A DNA stretch of 64,000 bases, taken from positions 3,472,001 through 3,536,000 of the forward strand of contig OZ244909.1 of NCBI GenBank assembly GCA_965221725.1, read 5' to 3'. Under the pieces are notes generated by a model. The model did not search any database. It saw nothing but the letters and a program-made list of their open reading frames with translations, and was not told the origin of the DNA. Origin of the DNA: HK1 sp965221725. Its GTDB lineage: Bacteria; Pseudomonadota; Gammaproteobacteria; HK1. Made by a program: the position numbers and the translations under genes. Positions within the stretch are counted from its first letter, which is position 1, and each line of letters opens with the position of its first letter. This document shows positions 42,006-51,335 of the stretch, piece after piece.

Positions 42006-42479
42006 ATGATCGATCTCGACCGGCTGCTGGCTCTGGCGCGCGCGCTCAACCATGAGGGCGTCGAGTACGCGGTGGTCGGGGCGACGGCGCTGGGTCTGCA
42101 CGGTCTCGCCCGGGCCACGGAAGACGTGGATCTCTTCGTGCGGCCGACCCCGGACAACGTTGCGCGGCTGAAGCGTGCCCTCTCGGCGGTCTGGCCGGAC
42201 CCCGACATCGATTCCATCGCCGCCGGTGATCTCGCCGGCGAGTACCCCACCATCCGCTACGGCCCGCCCGATGGTTCGTTCACGCTGGACCTGCTCGCAC
42301 GACTCGGGGAGCGGTTCGGATACGACGATATCGAAGCCTCGATTGTGGAATTCGAGGGTGTGCCCATACGCGCAGCGACTCCGCGCACCCTGTACAGAAT
42401 GAAACGCGATACGGTGCGGCCGCTGGATCGGGCGGATGCGGCGGCGCTGCAACGCACCTTCGATCTGGAGGAGGAGTAG
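42006..42479 (+). CDS. Nucleotidyltransferase of the MNT/AbiEii type
   Basis: About 157 aa from ATG 42006 (MIDLDRLLALARALNHEGVE), although an in-frame GTG at 41964 is possible. The nucleotidyltransferase signature is VVGATALGLHGLARATEDVD with the two catalytic Asp in DVDLFV. The C-terminal part (AATPRTLYRMKRDTVRPLDR) resembles AbiEii/AbiGii-like toxin transferases. It pairs with the small gene at 42481, so a toxin-antitoxin module is likely. Confidence 0.8.
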   Translation: MIDLDRLLALARALNHEGVEYAVVGATALGLHGLARATEDVDLFVRPTPDNVARLKRALSAVWPDPDIDSIAAGDLAGEYPTIRYGPPDGSFTLDLLARLGERFGYDDIEASIVEFEGVPIRAATPRTLYRMKRDTVRPLDRADAAALQRTFDLEEE

Positions 42480-42480
42480 G

Positions 42481-42738
42481 GTGCCGATTCAGCGGTTCCG
42501 GCGCGTGGAGGACATGCCGTGGGTGGCGCCGCTGCCGTCGGGGCCGGAGCGCGCGCAGCGCCTGCGGGCGCTGTGGAAAGGCTGGATGCGCATCCTGCCG
42601 CCGCTCGATCTGAGAGGCGTGCGCCGGTATCGCGACCTGGATGAGGCCGCCCGCGATCGCGAGGCGGCGGTGATCCGTCGCGCTCGGCGTCTTGCCGCCG
42701 AGCGTGGCGCCGGAGATGCGGGGAGCGACTCCGGCTAG
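42481..42738 (+). CDS. Small basic protein paired with nucleotidyltransferase
   Basis: 85 aa from GTG 42481, 2 nt after the transferase stop with GGAGGAGG overlapping that stop region. It is Arg-rich (ERAQRLRALWKGWMRILPPL; RYRDLDEAARDREAAVIRRA). No domain is recognised; the coupling suggests it is the partner (antitoxin or substrate) of the transferase. Confidence 0.65.
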   Translation: MPIQRFRRVEDMPWVAPLPSGPERAQRLRALWKGWMRILPPLDLRGVRRYRDLDEAARDREAAVIRRARRLAAERGAGDAGSDSG

Positions 42739-42853
42739 TGTCGGGTCATTCGCCAAATGTCGGACCCCCGACCTCGCTCCTTCCGGGAGTAATGACAAGA
42801 GGCCACGACATGCGCGACATGTCACTCGTGACGTGACGCCAGAAACGCCGCCG

Positions 42854-43402
42854 CTACCGTACCCCGGATCCGCGGCGGCGCCGGGCCAGTGGCTGGTCGA
42901 GAATTTCCTTCACGACGAACGCTTCGCGCAGCGTATCCGGGTTGCGCAGGCGCGAGCGGATGCGCTTCGGGAAGGGAGCTTCGGCCGCGGTGGGAGAGGA
43001 GGGCGGGGCGGACGGCGAGAAGCGTGGGGGCCGGAGGGAAGCGTCGGTGGCGAGCGGGCGTCTTGGTCCGTATCCGCGTGAATCCGCCCCGGATGGCCCG
43101 GATGGCACCGATGAAGCGGACGACGCCGGCGTTCCGGACGCCGGGGGGCGCCATGCCGTTTCCGGCCCTCGGTCGGTTGGCGGCGGGGGGGCGGAGCGAG
43201 GCTCCGATTCGGGTTCGGCGGGCTCCGGCCACGCGGTTTCGGTGGCCGGTTCCCGGAACGGATCGTCCAGCAGTTCGTCGTCGTCCTCGTCCCCGGTCCC
43301 GTACCCGAGGCGGGCGCGGAGGTCGTCCGCCGGCCCCCGTTTGCCGGCCTCCTCTTCGAGGGAACGCGCGACTCGTTGCAGCAGTTCGCCGAGTGATGCC
43401 AT
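42854..43402 (-). CDS. Low-complexity hypothetical protein downstream of floA
   Basis: 182 aa. The N-terminal MASLGELLQRVARSLEEEAG is helical and the middle is Pro/Ser/Gly-rich and acidic with a DEDDDELLDDPF stretch. The C-terminus (RNPDTLREAFVVKEILDQPL) is well structured and conserved-looking. Starts 3 nt after the preceding gene. No known family; the operon suggests a role with FloA microdomains. Confidence 0.6.
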   Translation of the reverse strand: MASLGELLQRVARSLEEEAGKRGPADDLRARLGYGTGDEDDDELLDDPFREPATETAWPEPAEPESEPRSAPPPPTDRGPETAWRPPASGTPASSASSVPSGPSGADSRGYGPRRPLATDASLRPPRFSPSAPPSSPTAAEAPFPKRIRSRLRNPDTLREAFVVKEILDQPLARRRRGSGVR

Positions 43403-43405
43403 GCG

Positions 43406-43684
43406 TCAATCCTCGCCGAGCTTCATGGGAGGCATGTCCCGCTTCGCGAGGACCCCGGCTCCCGATCCCCGGAGATGTCCGAGAACGAGGATCTCCAGTC
43501 CAGGGTCCGGAGAGCGGGGCGCCTCCTTCCCGGAGGGCCGCGAACCGAACGTGTCCCCGACTTCGTGCGGGGGGTCGAACGAAGGCCCCGCGTTCCGGCC
43601 CGCGGGTACGGCACCGCGGCGGGCGGTAGCGGCTCCGAAGCAGAGGCCGGGCGGCCGATCCACCGCCTGCATTGCCGGCGGCAT
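43406..43684 (-). CDS. Small hypothetical protein downstream of floA
   Basis: 92 aa, starting 4 nt after the floA stop. Composition is Pro/Gly/Arg-rich with a more ordered C-terminus (GLEILVLGHLRGSGAGVLAK). No recognisable domain. Tight spacing in the nfeD-floA operon is the main support. Confidence 0.5.
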   Translation of the reverse strand: MPPAMQAVDRPPGLCFGAATARRGAVPAGRNAGPSFDPPHEVGDTFGSRPSGKEAPRSPDPGLEILVLGHLRGSGAGVLAKRDMPPMKLGED

Positions 43685-43688
43685 CGCC

Positions 43689-44702
43689 TCAGCTCTCCGT
43701 CGTCGTCGCGGCGTCGTCCCCTTCGCCCGCGATGCTCTGGCGCATGCGGGTGTCGGAGATGACGTTCTGCATCCCGTAGTAGTCCATCACCCCGAGGTTG
43801 CCGGCGCGGAAGGCGTCGGCCATCGCCTTGGGCACCTCCGCTTCGGCCAGCACCACCTTGGCCCGGTTCTCCTGCACCAGTGCCACCATCTCCTGCTCGC
43901 GGGCGACGGCCAGGGCGCGCTGGCGCTCGGCCTGCGCCTGGGCTACCTGCTTCTCGGCCTCCGCCTGGTCGATTTTCAGACGCGCCCCGATGTTGTCTCC
44001 GACATCCACGTCGGCGATGTCGATGGAGAGGATCTCGAACGCGGTCCCGGAGTCGAGGCCGCGCTCCAGTACCACCTTGGAGATGCGGTCGGGGTTCTCC
44101 AGCACCGCCATGTGGTTGTCCGACGAGCCGATGGTGGTGACGATGCCTTCGCCCACCCGAGCCACGATGGTCTCTTCGGTGGCGCCGCCGACGAGGCGGT
44201 CGAGGTTGGTCCGCACCGTGACCCGCGCCTTCACCTTGAGCTGGATGCCGTCGCCGGCAATGCCGTCGATGGTATTGCGCGCCATCTGCCCCGAGGGCAC
44301 GTCGATGACCTTGGGGTTGACCGAGGTGCCGACCGCCTCCTGCACGTCGCGCCCCGCGAGGTCGATGGCGCAGGCGCGGTCGTAGTCGAGCTTGATGTTG
44401 GCCTTGCTCGCGGAGATGAGCGCCTGCACCACGCGCGCGACATTGCCGCCCGCGAGGTAGTGGGCTTCAAGCTGGTCGGCGGAGATGTCGATGCCCGCCT
44501 TCTTCGCGGTGATGCGCACCGTCACGATGATCGACGGGTTCACCTTGCGGAAACGCATGAAGATGATCTGGAGCAGGCTCACCGGGGCGTTGGAGAGAAT
44601 GGACTGCCACCAAAGCCAGAACGCGCTCCAGATGAACCCGAAGATGAGAATCGCGATGATCGCGATGATGAACACGATGATGAGGTCGAAGGTCATGGAC
44701 AT
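43689..44702 (-). CDS. floA: Flotillin-like protein FloA
   Basis: A 337-aa SPFH/band-7-type scaffold of bacterial membrane microdomains. ATG 44702 (MSMTFDLIIVFIIAIIAILI) is preferred over 44858 because GGGGAGAC precedes it and a membrane hairpin follows at once. Conserved blocks include NPSIIVTVRITAKKAGIDIS, EAHYLAGGNVARVVQALISA and the Glu/Ala-rich coiled coil EAEKQVAQAQAERQRALAVA. It follows NfeD genes, the standard partner of flotillins. Confidence 0.92.
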   Translation of the reverse strand: MSMTFDLIIVFIIAIIAILIFGFIWSAFWLWWQSILSNAPVSLLQIIFMRFRKVNPSIIVTVRITAKKAGIDISADQLEAHYLAGGNVARVVQALISASKANIKLDYDRACAIDLAGRDVQEAVGTSVNPKVIDVPSGQMARNTIDGIAGDGIQLKVKARVTVRTNLDRLVGGATEETIVARVGEGIVTTIGSSDNHMAVLENPDRISKVVLERGLDSGTAFEILSIDIADVDVGDNIGARLKIDQAEAEKQVAQAQAERQRALAVAREQEMVALVQENRAKVVLAEAEVPKAMADAFRAGNLGVMDYYGMQNVISDTRMRQSIAGEGDDAATTTES

Positions 44703-44864
44703 GAACTGATGTCTCCCCGGTCGGTCATGAGGTGGTGTCGGGTGATTCCGCTTGCTCCGCGATCCCGCTCGGTTGCGTTCGCTCCGCGAGTTCGCCTTCT
44801 GCGCCGGCCGTGACGCGCGCGGGTCGCCGGCGTCGAACGCCCGGCCGCCCGGCTTCACGGCGCA

Positions 44865-45401
44865 TCACGGTGCTTCGCTTCCGGCCGGCGCGACGAACAC
44901 GATGGGGCCGTCGATGCGCAGCACCGTCACCTTCTCGCCGCGCCCCAGGCTGCCGCTTTGCACCTGCACGTCGCACTCGCCGCCGTCGAACCGGGCCCGG
45001 CCCGAAGGTCGGGCCGGGGTGACCATCACCCCGGTCGCGCCCGGATGTACCCCGACGGCTTGCGCGTGGTGATGATAGCCCGCTTCGGCCGTGATCTCGC
45101 TCTTCGGTACGAGCGTGCGCGAGCGCCGGATGCGCGCGAGCCCCCACCGTCCGAGCACTACCGCCAGGATCGGGACCACCGCCGCCATCGCCCAGCCGGC
45201 AGCATCGTGCGCGGCGAATGCGTAGTGGATCGCCCCGAGCGCCGACGCGATGGAGCCCACGAGCAGGACCCCGAACGACACCACGAAGAGTTCGAGGACG
45301 AGCAGGGCGACGGCCAGCACCAACAGGCCGACGGCTACCCCCAGGGACGGCCAGTCGACGCCGGCGGTGGCAGCGGCAGCGGACAGGGCGAGGTTATCCA
45401 C
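44865..45401 (-). CDS. Short NfeD-family membrane protein
   Basis: 178 aa with three to four N-terminal helices (GVAVGLLVLAVALLVLELFV; LLVGSIASALGAIHYAFA) and a C-terminal NfeD OB-fold (GATGVMVTPARPSGRARFDG; GPIVFVAPAG). It lacks the ClpP-like protease domain. Its start overlaps the end of the long NfeD gene by 8 nt. It likely helps assemble or regulate FloA. Confidence 0.88.
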   Translation of the reverse strand: MDNLALSAAAATAGVDWPSLGVAVGLLVLAVALLVLELFVVSFGVLLVGSIASALGAIHYAFAAHDAAGWAMAAVVPILAVVLGRWGLARIRRSRTLVPKSEITAEAGYHHHAQAVGVHPGATGVMVTPARPSGRARFDGGECDVQVQSGSLGRGEKVTVLRIDGPIVFVAPAGSEAP

Positions 45402-46932
45402 CTGTCCGCCCCGGATCGACGGCGCCGGGGGCAGAGCGCACCATCACCTCGCCGAATTCCACCGAGACCACCTCCACCGCCGCTCCCGGCGCGATGTACG
45501 CGCCGTGCTCGGCCCGCGCGCGAATCGACTCGGCGCCGATTCTCACCATGCCGCTCGGGTGCAGCGCCTCGACCGCCTCGCCGCGTTGCCCCCGCAACAC
45601 CGCCGTGCGGGCTTCGATGCCGCCGGCACTCGTGGCGGTGACTTCCTCCCGGACCGCGATGCGGCGGTGGAGTGCGAGGCTGCGCGGCAGGTAGCGCGCG
45701 GCGAGCACGGCCCCGGCCGCCACGATGCCCACCGAGGTTGCGCCGCTGAACGCAGCGTCGCGCAGTGCATCGACAAAGATCGGATCGCCGAAGTCGAACT
45801 CCAGCTCGTTCGGCAGGAACGCGAGCACGAGCCCCACCAACCCGACCGCCGCGCCGAGGGCGGCGAGCAGCCCGCCCCCCGCCATGGTGAACATCTCCGC
45901 CGCGACGAGCCCGATGCCAATCACGATCAGCAGCAGTTCGAAGTTCTCCATCAGATCCAGTGAGTATTGGGCGAGGAGAAACCCCGCCCCGAGCAGGGCG
46001 GCGAGCCCTGCCCACAGACCCACCCCCGGGGTCTTCAGCTCGAAGAGCAGGAACAGCACCGCGAGCCCCGCCAGCGCCGGCGCGAAGCGCGACAGCGCCC
46101 AGGCCGCGCGCTCCGTCCCGCGCGGAGACAGGTCGACCACCGCGTCGGCGGAGACCCCGAGACGCTCGTACATGGCGTCGAGGTCGGCCACGTTGCCGCT
46201 CGCCATGCCGAACTTCACCGCTTCCAGCCCGGTCAGGGTGAGGAGGCGGTCCGGCCCGCGGTAGACGATGACCTGCTGCGGATCGTCGCGGTCGACGTCG
46301 GGGTGGCGGGCGAGGAACTCCGGCAGGTCGTCCTCGATGACGTATTCCACCGGCCCGTCGGGCAGGGTGATGCGGTAGAGCGACTGCTTGTGCGCGGTCA
46401 TCTTGAGCAGCATCCCGCGGTTCCACCCGCGCTGTTCCGCCGCCTGCGCGAGCAGGGTGCGCACCACCGTCTCGAACTTCTCCGGCGCGTACTCGATCTG
46501 GCCCTCCGGGGTCTGGAACACGACGCCGATGTCGCCGATCGACGCCGTCTCGCTGATGTAGACCTCCTCGTGGGCGTAGGCGATCAGCGCCCCGGCGGAG
46601 ATCGCGCGGAAGTCGATGAAGGCGACGGTGCGGATGCCTTCCGCTTCAAGGTCCAGGATGCGCTTGAACATGGCGCGCGCGTGATGTACCGCGCCCCCGT
46701 CGGTGTCGATGCGCACCAGCAGGGTGTCGATGTTTCCGGCCCGCGCCTGTTCGATGACGCGCGCGAGGTAGCGGTCCGAGAACCGGTCGATGATGTCGTC
46801 GATCTCCAGGTAGCCGACGGCGCCGTAGTCCGTCGCGGTGGAGATCGGGCCGGCGGCCGGAAGCGCGCACGTCGTGGTCAGGAGGAGGCCGCACGCGAGC
46901 CACCGCAGGGGGGCGGACGGCACTTTCTTCAC
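45394..46932 (-). CDS. Long NfeD protein with ClpP-class serine protease domain
   Basis: 512 aa from GTG 46932, which overlaps the upstream stop (GTGA) and begins a signal-like sequence (MKKVPSAPLRWLACGLLLTT). The N-terminal half is a ClpP-class protease: DTLLVRIDTDGGAVHHARAM, then FRAISAGALIAYAHEEVYIS with the catalytic Ser. Four or five membrane helices follow (LAGLAVLFLLFELKTPGVGL) and a C-terminal OB-fold NfeD domain (GEAVEALHPSGMVRIGAESI). Homologous proteases cleave stomatin-type partners. Confidence 0.92.
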   Translation of the reverse strand: MKKVPSAPLRWLACGLLLTTTCALPAAGPISTATDYGAVGYLEIDDIIDRFSDRYLARVIEQARAGNIDTLLVRIDTDGGAVHHARAMFKRILDLEAEGIRTVAFIDFRAISAGALIAYAHEEVYISETASIGDIGVVFQTPEGQIEYAPEKFETVVRTLLAQAAEQRGWNRGMLLKMTAHKQSLYRITLPDGPVEYVIEDDLPEFLARHPDVDRDDPQQVIVYRGPDRLLTLTGLEAVKFGMASGNVADLDAMYERLGVSADAVVDLSPRGTERAAWALSRFAPALAGLAVLFLLFELKTPGVGLWAGLAALLGAGFLLAQYSLDLMENFELLLIVIGIGLVAAEMFTMAGGGLLAALGAAVGLVGLVLAFLPNELEFDFGDPIFVDALRDAAFSGATSVGIVAAGAVLAARYLPRSLALHRRIAVREEVTATSAGGIEARTAVLRGQRGEAVEALHPSGMVRIGAESIRARAEHGAYIAPGAAVEVVSVEFGEVMVRSAPGAVDPGRTGG

Positions 46933-47375
46933 CCCGGCGCACCGTCGCCTTCGAGCATCGCGGTGGCGAGCACGTCGGGCAGGGCCTGCATGACGGGGGC
47001 GGGAACGGTGGTCGCCTGCGACCAGGTGACCGCGTAGTCGCCGCCGTCGCGGCGGCGGTAGACGAGGAAGAGTCGGCCGTCGTGGGAGACCGCAAGCTCG
47101 GCCCATTCGTTGTGGTAGAAGCTGTCGAGGTCGGCCTCCGCCACCACCGTGGCGAGCCGCAGCCGCTGGGGGCGGGTGGCCGGGTCCATCACCGTCAGCA
47201 CTTCCGGCGGGGCGGCGGCCGCTTTCTCGATCGCGCCGGCGAGCAGCGCGTCGAGTTCGCCGCGCAATGCGTCCGGGAACGCACTCCATCGGGCCAGCAC
47301 CTGGGCGCGCAACCGGGCGAGGGCGTCCCCCGCCCCATCGGGAGCACCCGCATCGGAATGGTCGGTCTCTGCCAT
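46929..47375 (-). CDS. Hypothetical protein heading the nfeD-floA operon
   Basis: 148 aa from ATG 47375 (MAETDHSDAGAPDGAGDALA). The upstream frame to 47786 is open but lacks a ribosome site. The core LRLATVVAEADLDSFYHNEW, ELAVSHDGRLFLVYRRRDGG looks folded and beta-rich. No family recognised. It overlaps the next gene by 4 nt, so it is coupled to the NfeD protease. Confidence 0.65.
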   Translation of the reverse strand: MAETDHSDAGAPDGAGDALARLRAQVLARWSAFPDALRGELDALLAGAIEKAAAAPPEVLTVMDPATRPQRLRLATVVAEADLDSFYHNEWAELAVSHDGRLFLVYRRRDGGDYAVTWSQATTVPAPVMQALPDVLATAMLEGDGAPG

Positions 47376-47800
47376 CGCCGCATTCTCGGGACTCGGATGA
47401 ATCGCGGCAAGTCCGGCCCATGGCCCGTAAATGTGACCGATTCGCGAAGCGAGGGCGCGGAGATGGTCAGGCCCCGGCTTGCTGCGCGGGCCTTGTATGC
47501 TTTCGCAAGGCGAGCACGAGTCAGGGCACGCAGGCGTACCCGCAGGTACGGGGCAAGCTCGCCAGGCGAGCGGCATGAGCGAGCTTGCGAAGCATGCGGC
47601 ATCGAGCACCCCGAACCACGGCCAGGCCGCCCCCAGGCCACTCCCCCCGGGCCACTCCCATGTCGCGTTCAACGCCGCGAAAGCAGTCGGATCCGGGCCC
47701 GCAGCCGGGACGGGGTGAAATTTCCACCGCCATGACCCTGCGTCGGGCGGTCGGGTAAACTCCGCGCCCTCCTTTCCCCCAATCAACAGGACACAAGACG
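47376..47800. other. Divergent intergenic region with a 10-bp inverted repeat
   Basis: 425 bp between the divergent nfeD operon and xsc. GCAAGCTCGC (47553-47562) and GCGAGCTTGC (47579-47588) form a perfect 10-bp stem with a 16-nt loop. A GCAGGTACGG/CAGGCGTACC pair lies next to it. Divergent promoters must lie here, but none is clear-cut. Confidence 0.5.
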
Positions 47801-49564
47801 ATGCAGATGACTTCTCAGGAGGCGTTCGTCGAGACGCTGCGGGTGAACGGGGTCAAGGTCGCGTTCGGGATCGTCGGCTCGGCCTTCATGCCGGGGCTCG
47901 ACATCTTCGCGCGGGCGGGCATCCGGTTCGTGGATGTCGCGCACGAGCAGGGCGCCGCCCACATGGCGGACGGGTACACGCGCGCGAGCGGCGAGGTTGC
48001 GGTGTGCATCGCGCAGAACGGGCCGGGCATCACCAACTTCGTCACCGCGGTAGCGGCCGCGTACTGGAACCACACCCCGATGATCGTGGTGACCCCCGAG
48101 ACCGGGGCGAAGACCCAGGGCCTCGGCGGGTTTCAGGAGACCCGCCAGCTCCCGTACTTCGAGGAGATCACCTGTCACCAGGAGACCCTGGCGCATCCGG
48201 ACCGCATGGTGGAGGCGCTGAGCCGGTGCTTCCAGCGCGCGCGCCAGCACTCGGCGCCAGTGCAGTTCAACATCCCCCGCGACTATTTCTGCCAGATCAT
48301 CGACGTCGAGATCCCCGAGCCCATCCGGCCCGGGCGCCAGCCCGGCGATGTGGACACCGTCGATGCCGCCGCCGCGTTGCTGAAGGCGGCGAAGAGCCCG
48401 TTCATCGTGGCCGGGGCCGGGGTGGTGCTGAGCGACGCGGTGGACGAGTGCCGGCAGCTCGCCGAGCGTCTGGGCGCTCCCGTCGCGAACAGCTACCTCC
48501 ACAACGACAGCTTCCCCGCGAGCCACCCCCTCGCGGTCGGGCCGCTCGGCTACCAGGGGTGGGAGTCGGCGATGGTGCTGGTGAAGGAGGCGGACGTCAT
48601 CCTCGCCCTCGGCACCCGGCTCAACCCTTTCAGCACCCTGCCGCAGCACGGCATCGAGTACTGGACCGGACAGGCGAAGATCATCCAGGTGGACTCCAAT
48701 CCCGACATGCTGGGGCTCGCCAAGCCGATCGACGTCGGGATCTGCGGCGATGCCCGCGCCGTCGCGCGCCAGCTCCTGGAGGCGCTGGACGGGCATACCC
48801 CGGGCCGCGACGCGGATGATCGGAGGAACCGGATCGCCATCGCGAAGTCCGCATGGCTCCAGAAGCTCGCGGGCTGGGACCACGAGGAGGACGACCCGGG
48901 CAGCACCTGGAACGCCCGGGCGCAGGAGGCCGCCCCGGAGCGGCTGGCGCCCCGGCAGGTGCTGCGAGCCATCCAGGACGGGCTGCCGCCGGACGCGATG
49001 GTCTCCACCGACATCGGCAACATCTGCGCGATGGCGAACAGCTACCTGCCCTTCGAACAGCCGCGGAGCTTCTTCGCCCCGGGGATGTTCGGCAACTGCG
49101 GCTACGCCTTCCCCTCGATCATGGGGGCGAAGCTCGCGCAGCCGGAGCGCCCCGCGGTGGCGCTCGTCGGCGACGGCGCGTTCGGCATCAGCCTGAACGA
49201 GCTGCCGACCTGCGACCGGATGGGGATCCCGGTGACGGTGGTGGTGTTTCGCAACGAGCAGTGGGGGGCGGAGAAGAAGAACGACATCCTCTGGTTCGAC
49301 GAGCGCTTCGTCGGCACCGAGCTTGGCGACCCCTTCAGCTACGCGAAGGTGGCCGAGGCGTTCGGCCTGAAGGGGGTGCGGGTCGACACCATGGCGGACC
49401 TGACCGACGCCATCCGCGAATCCTGCGCGGCGCAGACCCACGGCACCACGACGCTCGTCGAGGTGGTGGTCAACAAGGAACTCGGCGCCCCGTTCCGCCG
49501 CGACGCGATGCAGGATCAGGCGTGCCTGCTACCACGGTACCAGGACCTCACGGTCTCGCGCTGA
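47801..49564 (+). CDS. xsc: Sulfoacetaldehyde acetyltransferase
   Basis: A 587-aa thiamine-diphosphate enzyme that converts sulfoacetaldehyde and phosphate to acetyl phosphate and sulfite, the central C-S cleavage of taurine and other C2 sulfonates. It has the Xsc-specific N-terminus (FGIVGSAFMPGLDIFARAGI) and DVAHEQGAAHMADGYTRASG with the catalytic Glu. The cofactor-binding GDGAFGISLNELPTCDRMGI includes GDG and the C-terminal NxxxWG pattern (FRNEQWGAEKKNDI) of Xsc. It stands alone on the plus strand, head-on to msmDCBA. Confidence 0.93.
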   Translation: MQMTSQEAFVETLRVNGVKVAFGIVGSAFMPGLDIFARAGIRFVDVAHEQGAAHMADGYTRASGEVAVCIAQNGPGITNFVTAVAAAYWNHTPMIVVTPETGAKTQGLGGFQETRQLPYFEEITCHQETLAHPDRMVEALSRCFQRARQHSAPVQFNIPRDYFCQIIDVEIPEPIRPGRQPGDVDTVDAAAALLKAAKSPFIVAGAGVVLSDAVDECRQLAERLGAPVANSYLHNDSFPASHPLAVGPLGYQGWESAMVLVKEADVILALGTRLNPFSTLPQHGIEYWTGQAKIIQVDSNPDMLGLAKPIDVGICGDARAVARQLLEALDGHTPGRDADDRRNRIAIAKSAWLQKLAGWDHEEDDPGSTWNARAQEAAPERLAPRQVLRAIQDGLPPDAMVSTDIGNICAMANSYLPFEQPRSFFAPGMFGNCGYAFPSIMGAKLAQPERPAVALVGDGAFGISLNELPTCDRMGIPVTVVVFRNEQWGAEKKNDILWFDERFVGTELGDPFSYAKVAEAFGLKGVRVDTMADLTDAIRESCAAQTHGTTTLVEVVVNKELGAPFRRDAMQDQACLLPRYQDLTVSR

Positions 49565-49736
49565 CGCGCGAAGGTTTGGTGTCCGACCGAGAGCCGCCGG
49601 GGATGCGGCGGGCGGCCGTCCGGTCGCGCGTCAGCGAAGGCGGGTATTTCGAGGGCGCATCGGAGTTCGTCGTCGAAGTTCCCGCCAGCAGCGCGCCGAT
49701 CGGTTGGCCGGCGAGGGGCGGCGCATCGGCCTGGAC

Positions 49737-50777
49737 TCAGGTGAACTTGTCGTAGCGGATGTCCGAAGCCGGGAGGCGGGCTTCCGTGATCAGCATGCGT
49801 AATGCACCGTCCACCATCGGGGGCGGGCCGGCCACGAACGCGGTGCGATTGCCCCACGCTCCAGCCATGCGTTCGCCGGCCACGAGGTGCACGAAACCAT
49901 GGGCGGCCCCGATGCCCTCGGGCATGTCCGGCCCGCGGACCGTGGCCGGCTCTTCGGAGCAGGCGACAGTCACCGAGAGCCGCCCTCCCGCGGCGTCGAC
50001 AAGCCGGGCGAGTTCGTCGGCGAAGAACACGTCTTCCCGGGTCCGCACTCCGAAGAACACGTCGCCCCGGTGTCGCTCGAAGTGTCCGCTCGACAGGGCA
50101 TGGGACACGATGGACATCATCCCCGCGATGCCCGAGCCGCCGGCGATGCACACGAGATCCTTCTCCTCCTCCGATCGCCAGGTCGCCCTGCCCAGGGGCC
50201 CGAAGATCTCGAGCGTAGTGCCGGCCCGATCGGCCCCGATCCAGTCCGAGAAGCCTCCGCCCGGCGTGCGCTTGACGACGAAATCCAGGCGAGAGGTTTC
50301 CGCCGCCTCGTTGACCATGGAATACGCGCGATATCCGTTGAGCCCGGGGACTGCGAGCACCATGAACTGCCCGGAATCGAACGTGACAGGACGGTCGAGA
50401 TCGATGCTGAACGCATCGACGTCGCGAGTGAGGGGGCGGATCTCCGACAGGTCACCGGTGAAGTGCCGTGGCTCCCGCGCCGGGCCGGATGCCCGATCGA
50501 TCCGGGACGGGACGAGAATCTCGCAGTCGGCGAGCGCGATGCCCTGACACATCAGGAATTCGCCCCGTTCGCGTTTCAGATGAGCATGCCCGGGCGCCTG
50601 CGGCCAGGCGTCCTCTACGGTGCCGGGACGAGCGCGCGCCTTGCAGGTGCCGCACGATCCGGTCGCGCATTCATGAGGGGCACGGACTCCCGCGCGCAAT
50701 GCCGCGTACAGGATTCGCTCGCGCGGAGCGCACTCGATCTCGTGAATCGACGTCCTGGTGCGGATCGTGACCTTCAA
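49737..50777 (-). CDS. msmD: Methanesulfonate monooxygenase reductase component
   Basis: A 346-aa flavin-iron-sulfur reductase that passes electrons from NADH to the Rieske ferredoxin. The N-terminal plant-type 2Fe-2S domain has CATGSCGTCKARARPG. The FAD domain has GYRAYSMVNEAAETSRLDFV (RxYS) and the NAD domain DLVCIAGGSGIAGMMSIVSH. Order (Fe-S first, then FAD and NAD) is that of MsmD-type reductases. Last gene of the msmABCD operon, with msmC 36 bp upstream. Confidence 0.85.
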   Translation of the reverse strand: MKVTIRTRTSIHEIECAPRERILYAALRAGVRAPHECATGSCGTCKARARPGTVEDAWPQAPGHAHLKRERGEFLMCQGIALADCEILVPSRIDRASGPAREPRHFTGDLSEIRPLTRDVDAFSIDLDRPVTFDSGQFMVLAVPGLNGYRAYSMVNEAAETSRLDFVVKRTPGGGFSDWIGADRAGTTLEIFGPLGRATWRSEEEKDLVCIAGGSGIAGMMSIVSHALSSGHFERHRGDVFFGVRTREDVFFADELARLVDAAGGRLSVTVACSEEPATVRGPDMPEGIGAAHGFVHLVAGERMAGAWGNRTAFVAGPPPMVDGALRMLITEARLPASDIRYDKFT

Positions 50778-50813
50778 CGCCGACCCTTGCCGCGAGGCGA
50801 CGTACCGAGCGGG

Positions 50814-51182
50814 CTACCACTCGAAGTCGTCATCCTCGTCGTCTTCGTGTTCGTAAACGAGTTCGTGGTCGATGCGGGCGAAAAGCTCGCCTCCCTCCAC
50901 CCTCGATTCGTAGCGCAGCAGCTCGCGGTCGTTCTCTTCGGGGCCGACGGGCTCTCCCGTGTGCATGTTCCACTGGTGCAGGTGCTTGCTGCAGGTCAGG
51001 ACGAGTCCGGCGCACATTCCGGACTGGTCGAGCGGTTCCTCCATGTGCGGGCAGGAGGGAGGGAATACGCTGAAGCCGTCGTCGCCGAGGTTGGCCACGA
51101 CAACGGCTATCCCGTCCACGACGAAGTGGGCGAGCTGCCCCGACTCGACATTGCCCGCTGAACAGACACGTTTCCAGGTCAT
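50814..51182 (-). CDS. msmC: Methanesulfonate monooxygenase Rieske ferredoxin
   Basis: 122 aa with the Rieske 2Fe-2S ligands in SCPHMEEPLD (C-x-H) and LTCSKHLHQWNM (C-x2-H), 17 residues apart. It also has the MHTGEPVGPEEND strand. It carries electrons from MsmD to the hydroxylase. The size of 122 aa is that known for MsmC. The acidic C-terminal tail (EHEDDEDDDFEW) is notable. Confidence 0.87.
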   Translation of the reverse strand: MTWKRVCSAGNVESGQLAHFVVDGIAVVVANLGDDGFSVFPPSCPHMEEPLDQSGMCAGLVLTCSKHLHQWNMHTGEPVGPEENDRELLRYESRVEGGELFARIDHELVYEHEDDEDDDFEW

Positions 51183-51335
51183 CGTTCGCCTCGTTTCGGC
51201 CTCGGACCCACTCTCGGGTTCATGGGGGAGGCCGGCCTGCTCCGCGGCGCCGCGACCGCGTTCGGTCGGTACGTGGACCGGGGCCCGTCGTATCGGCGCT
51301 CGCGGTTCGCGGGTGAGGTTCCGATCGGGTCGGGC

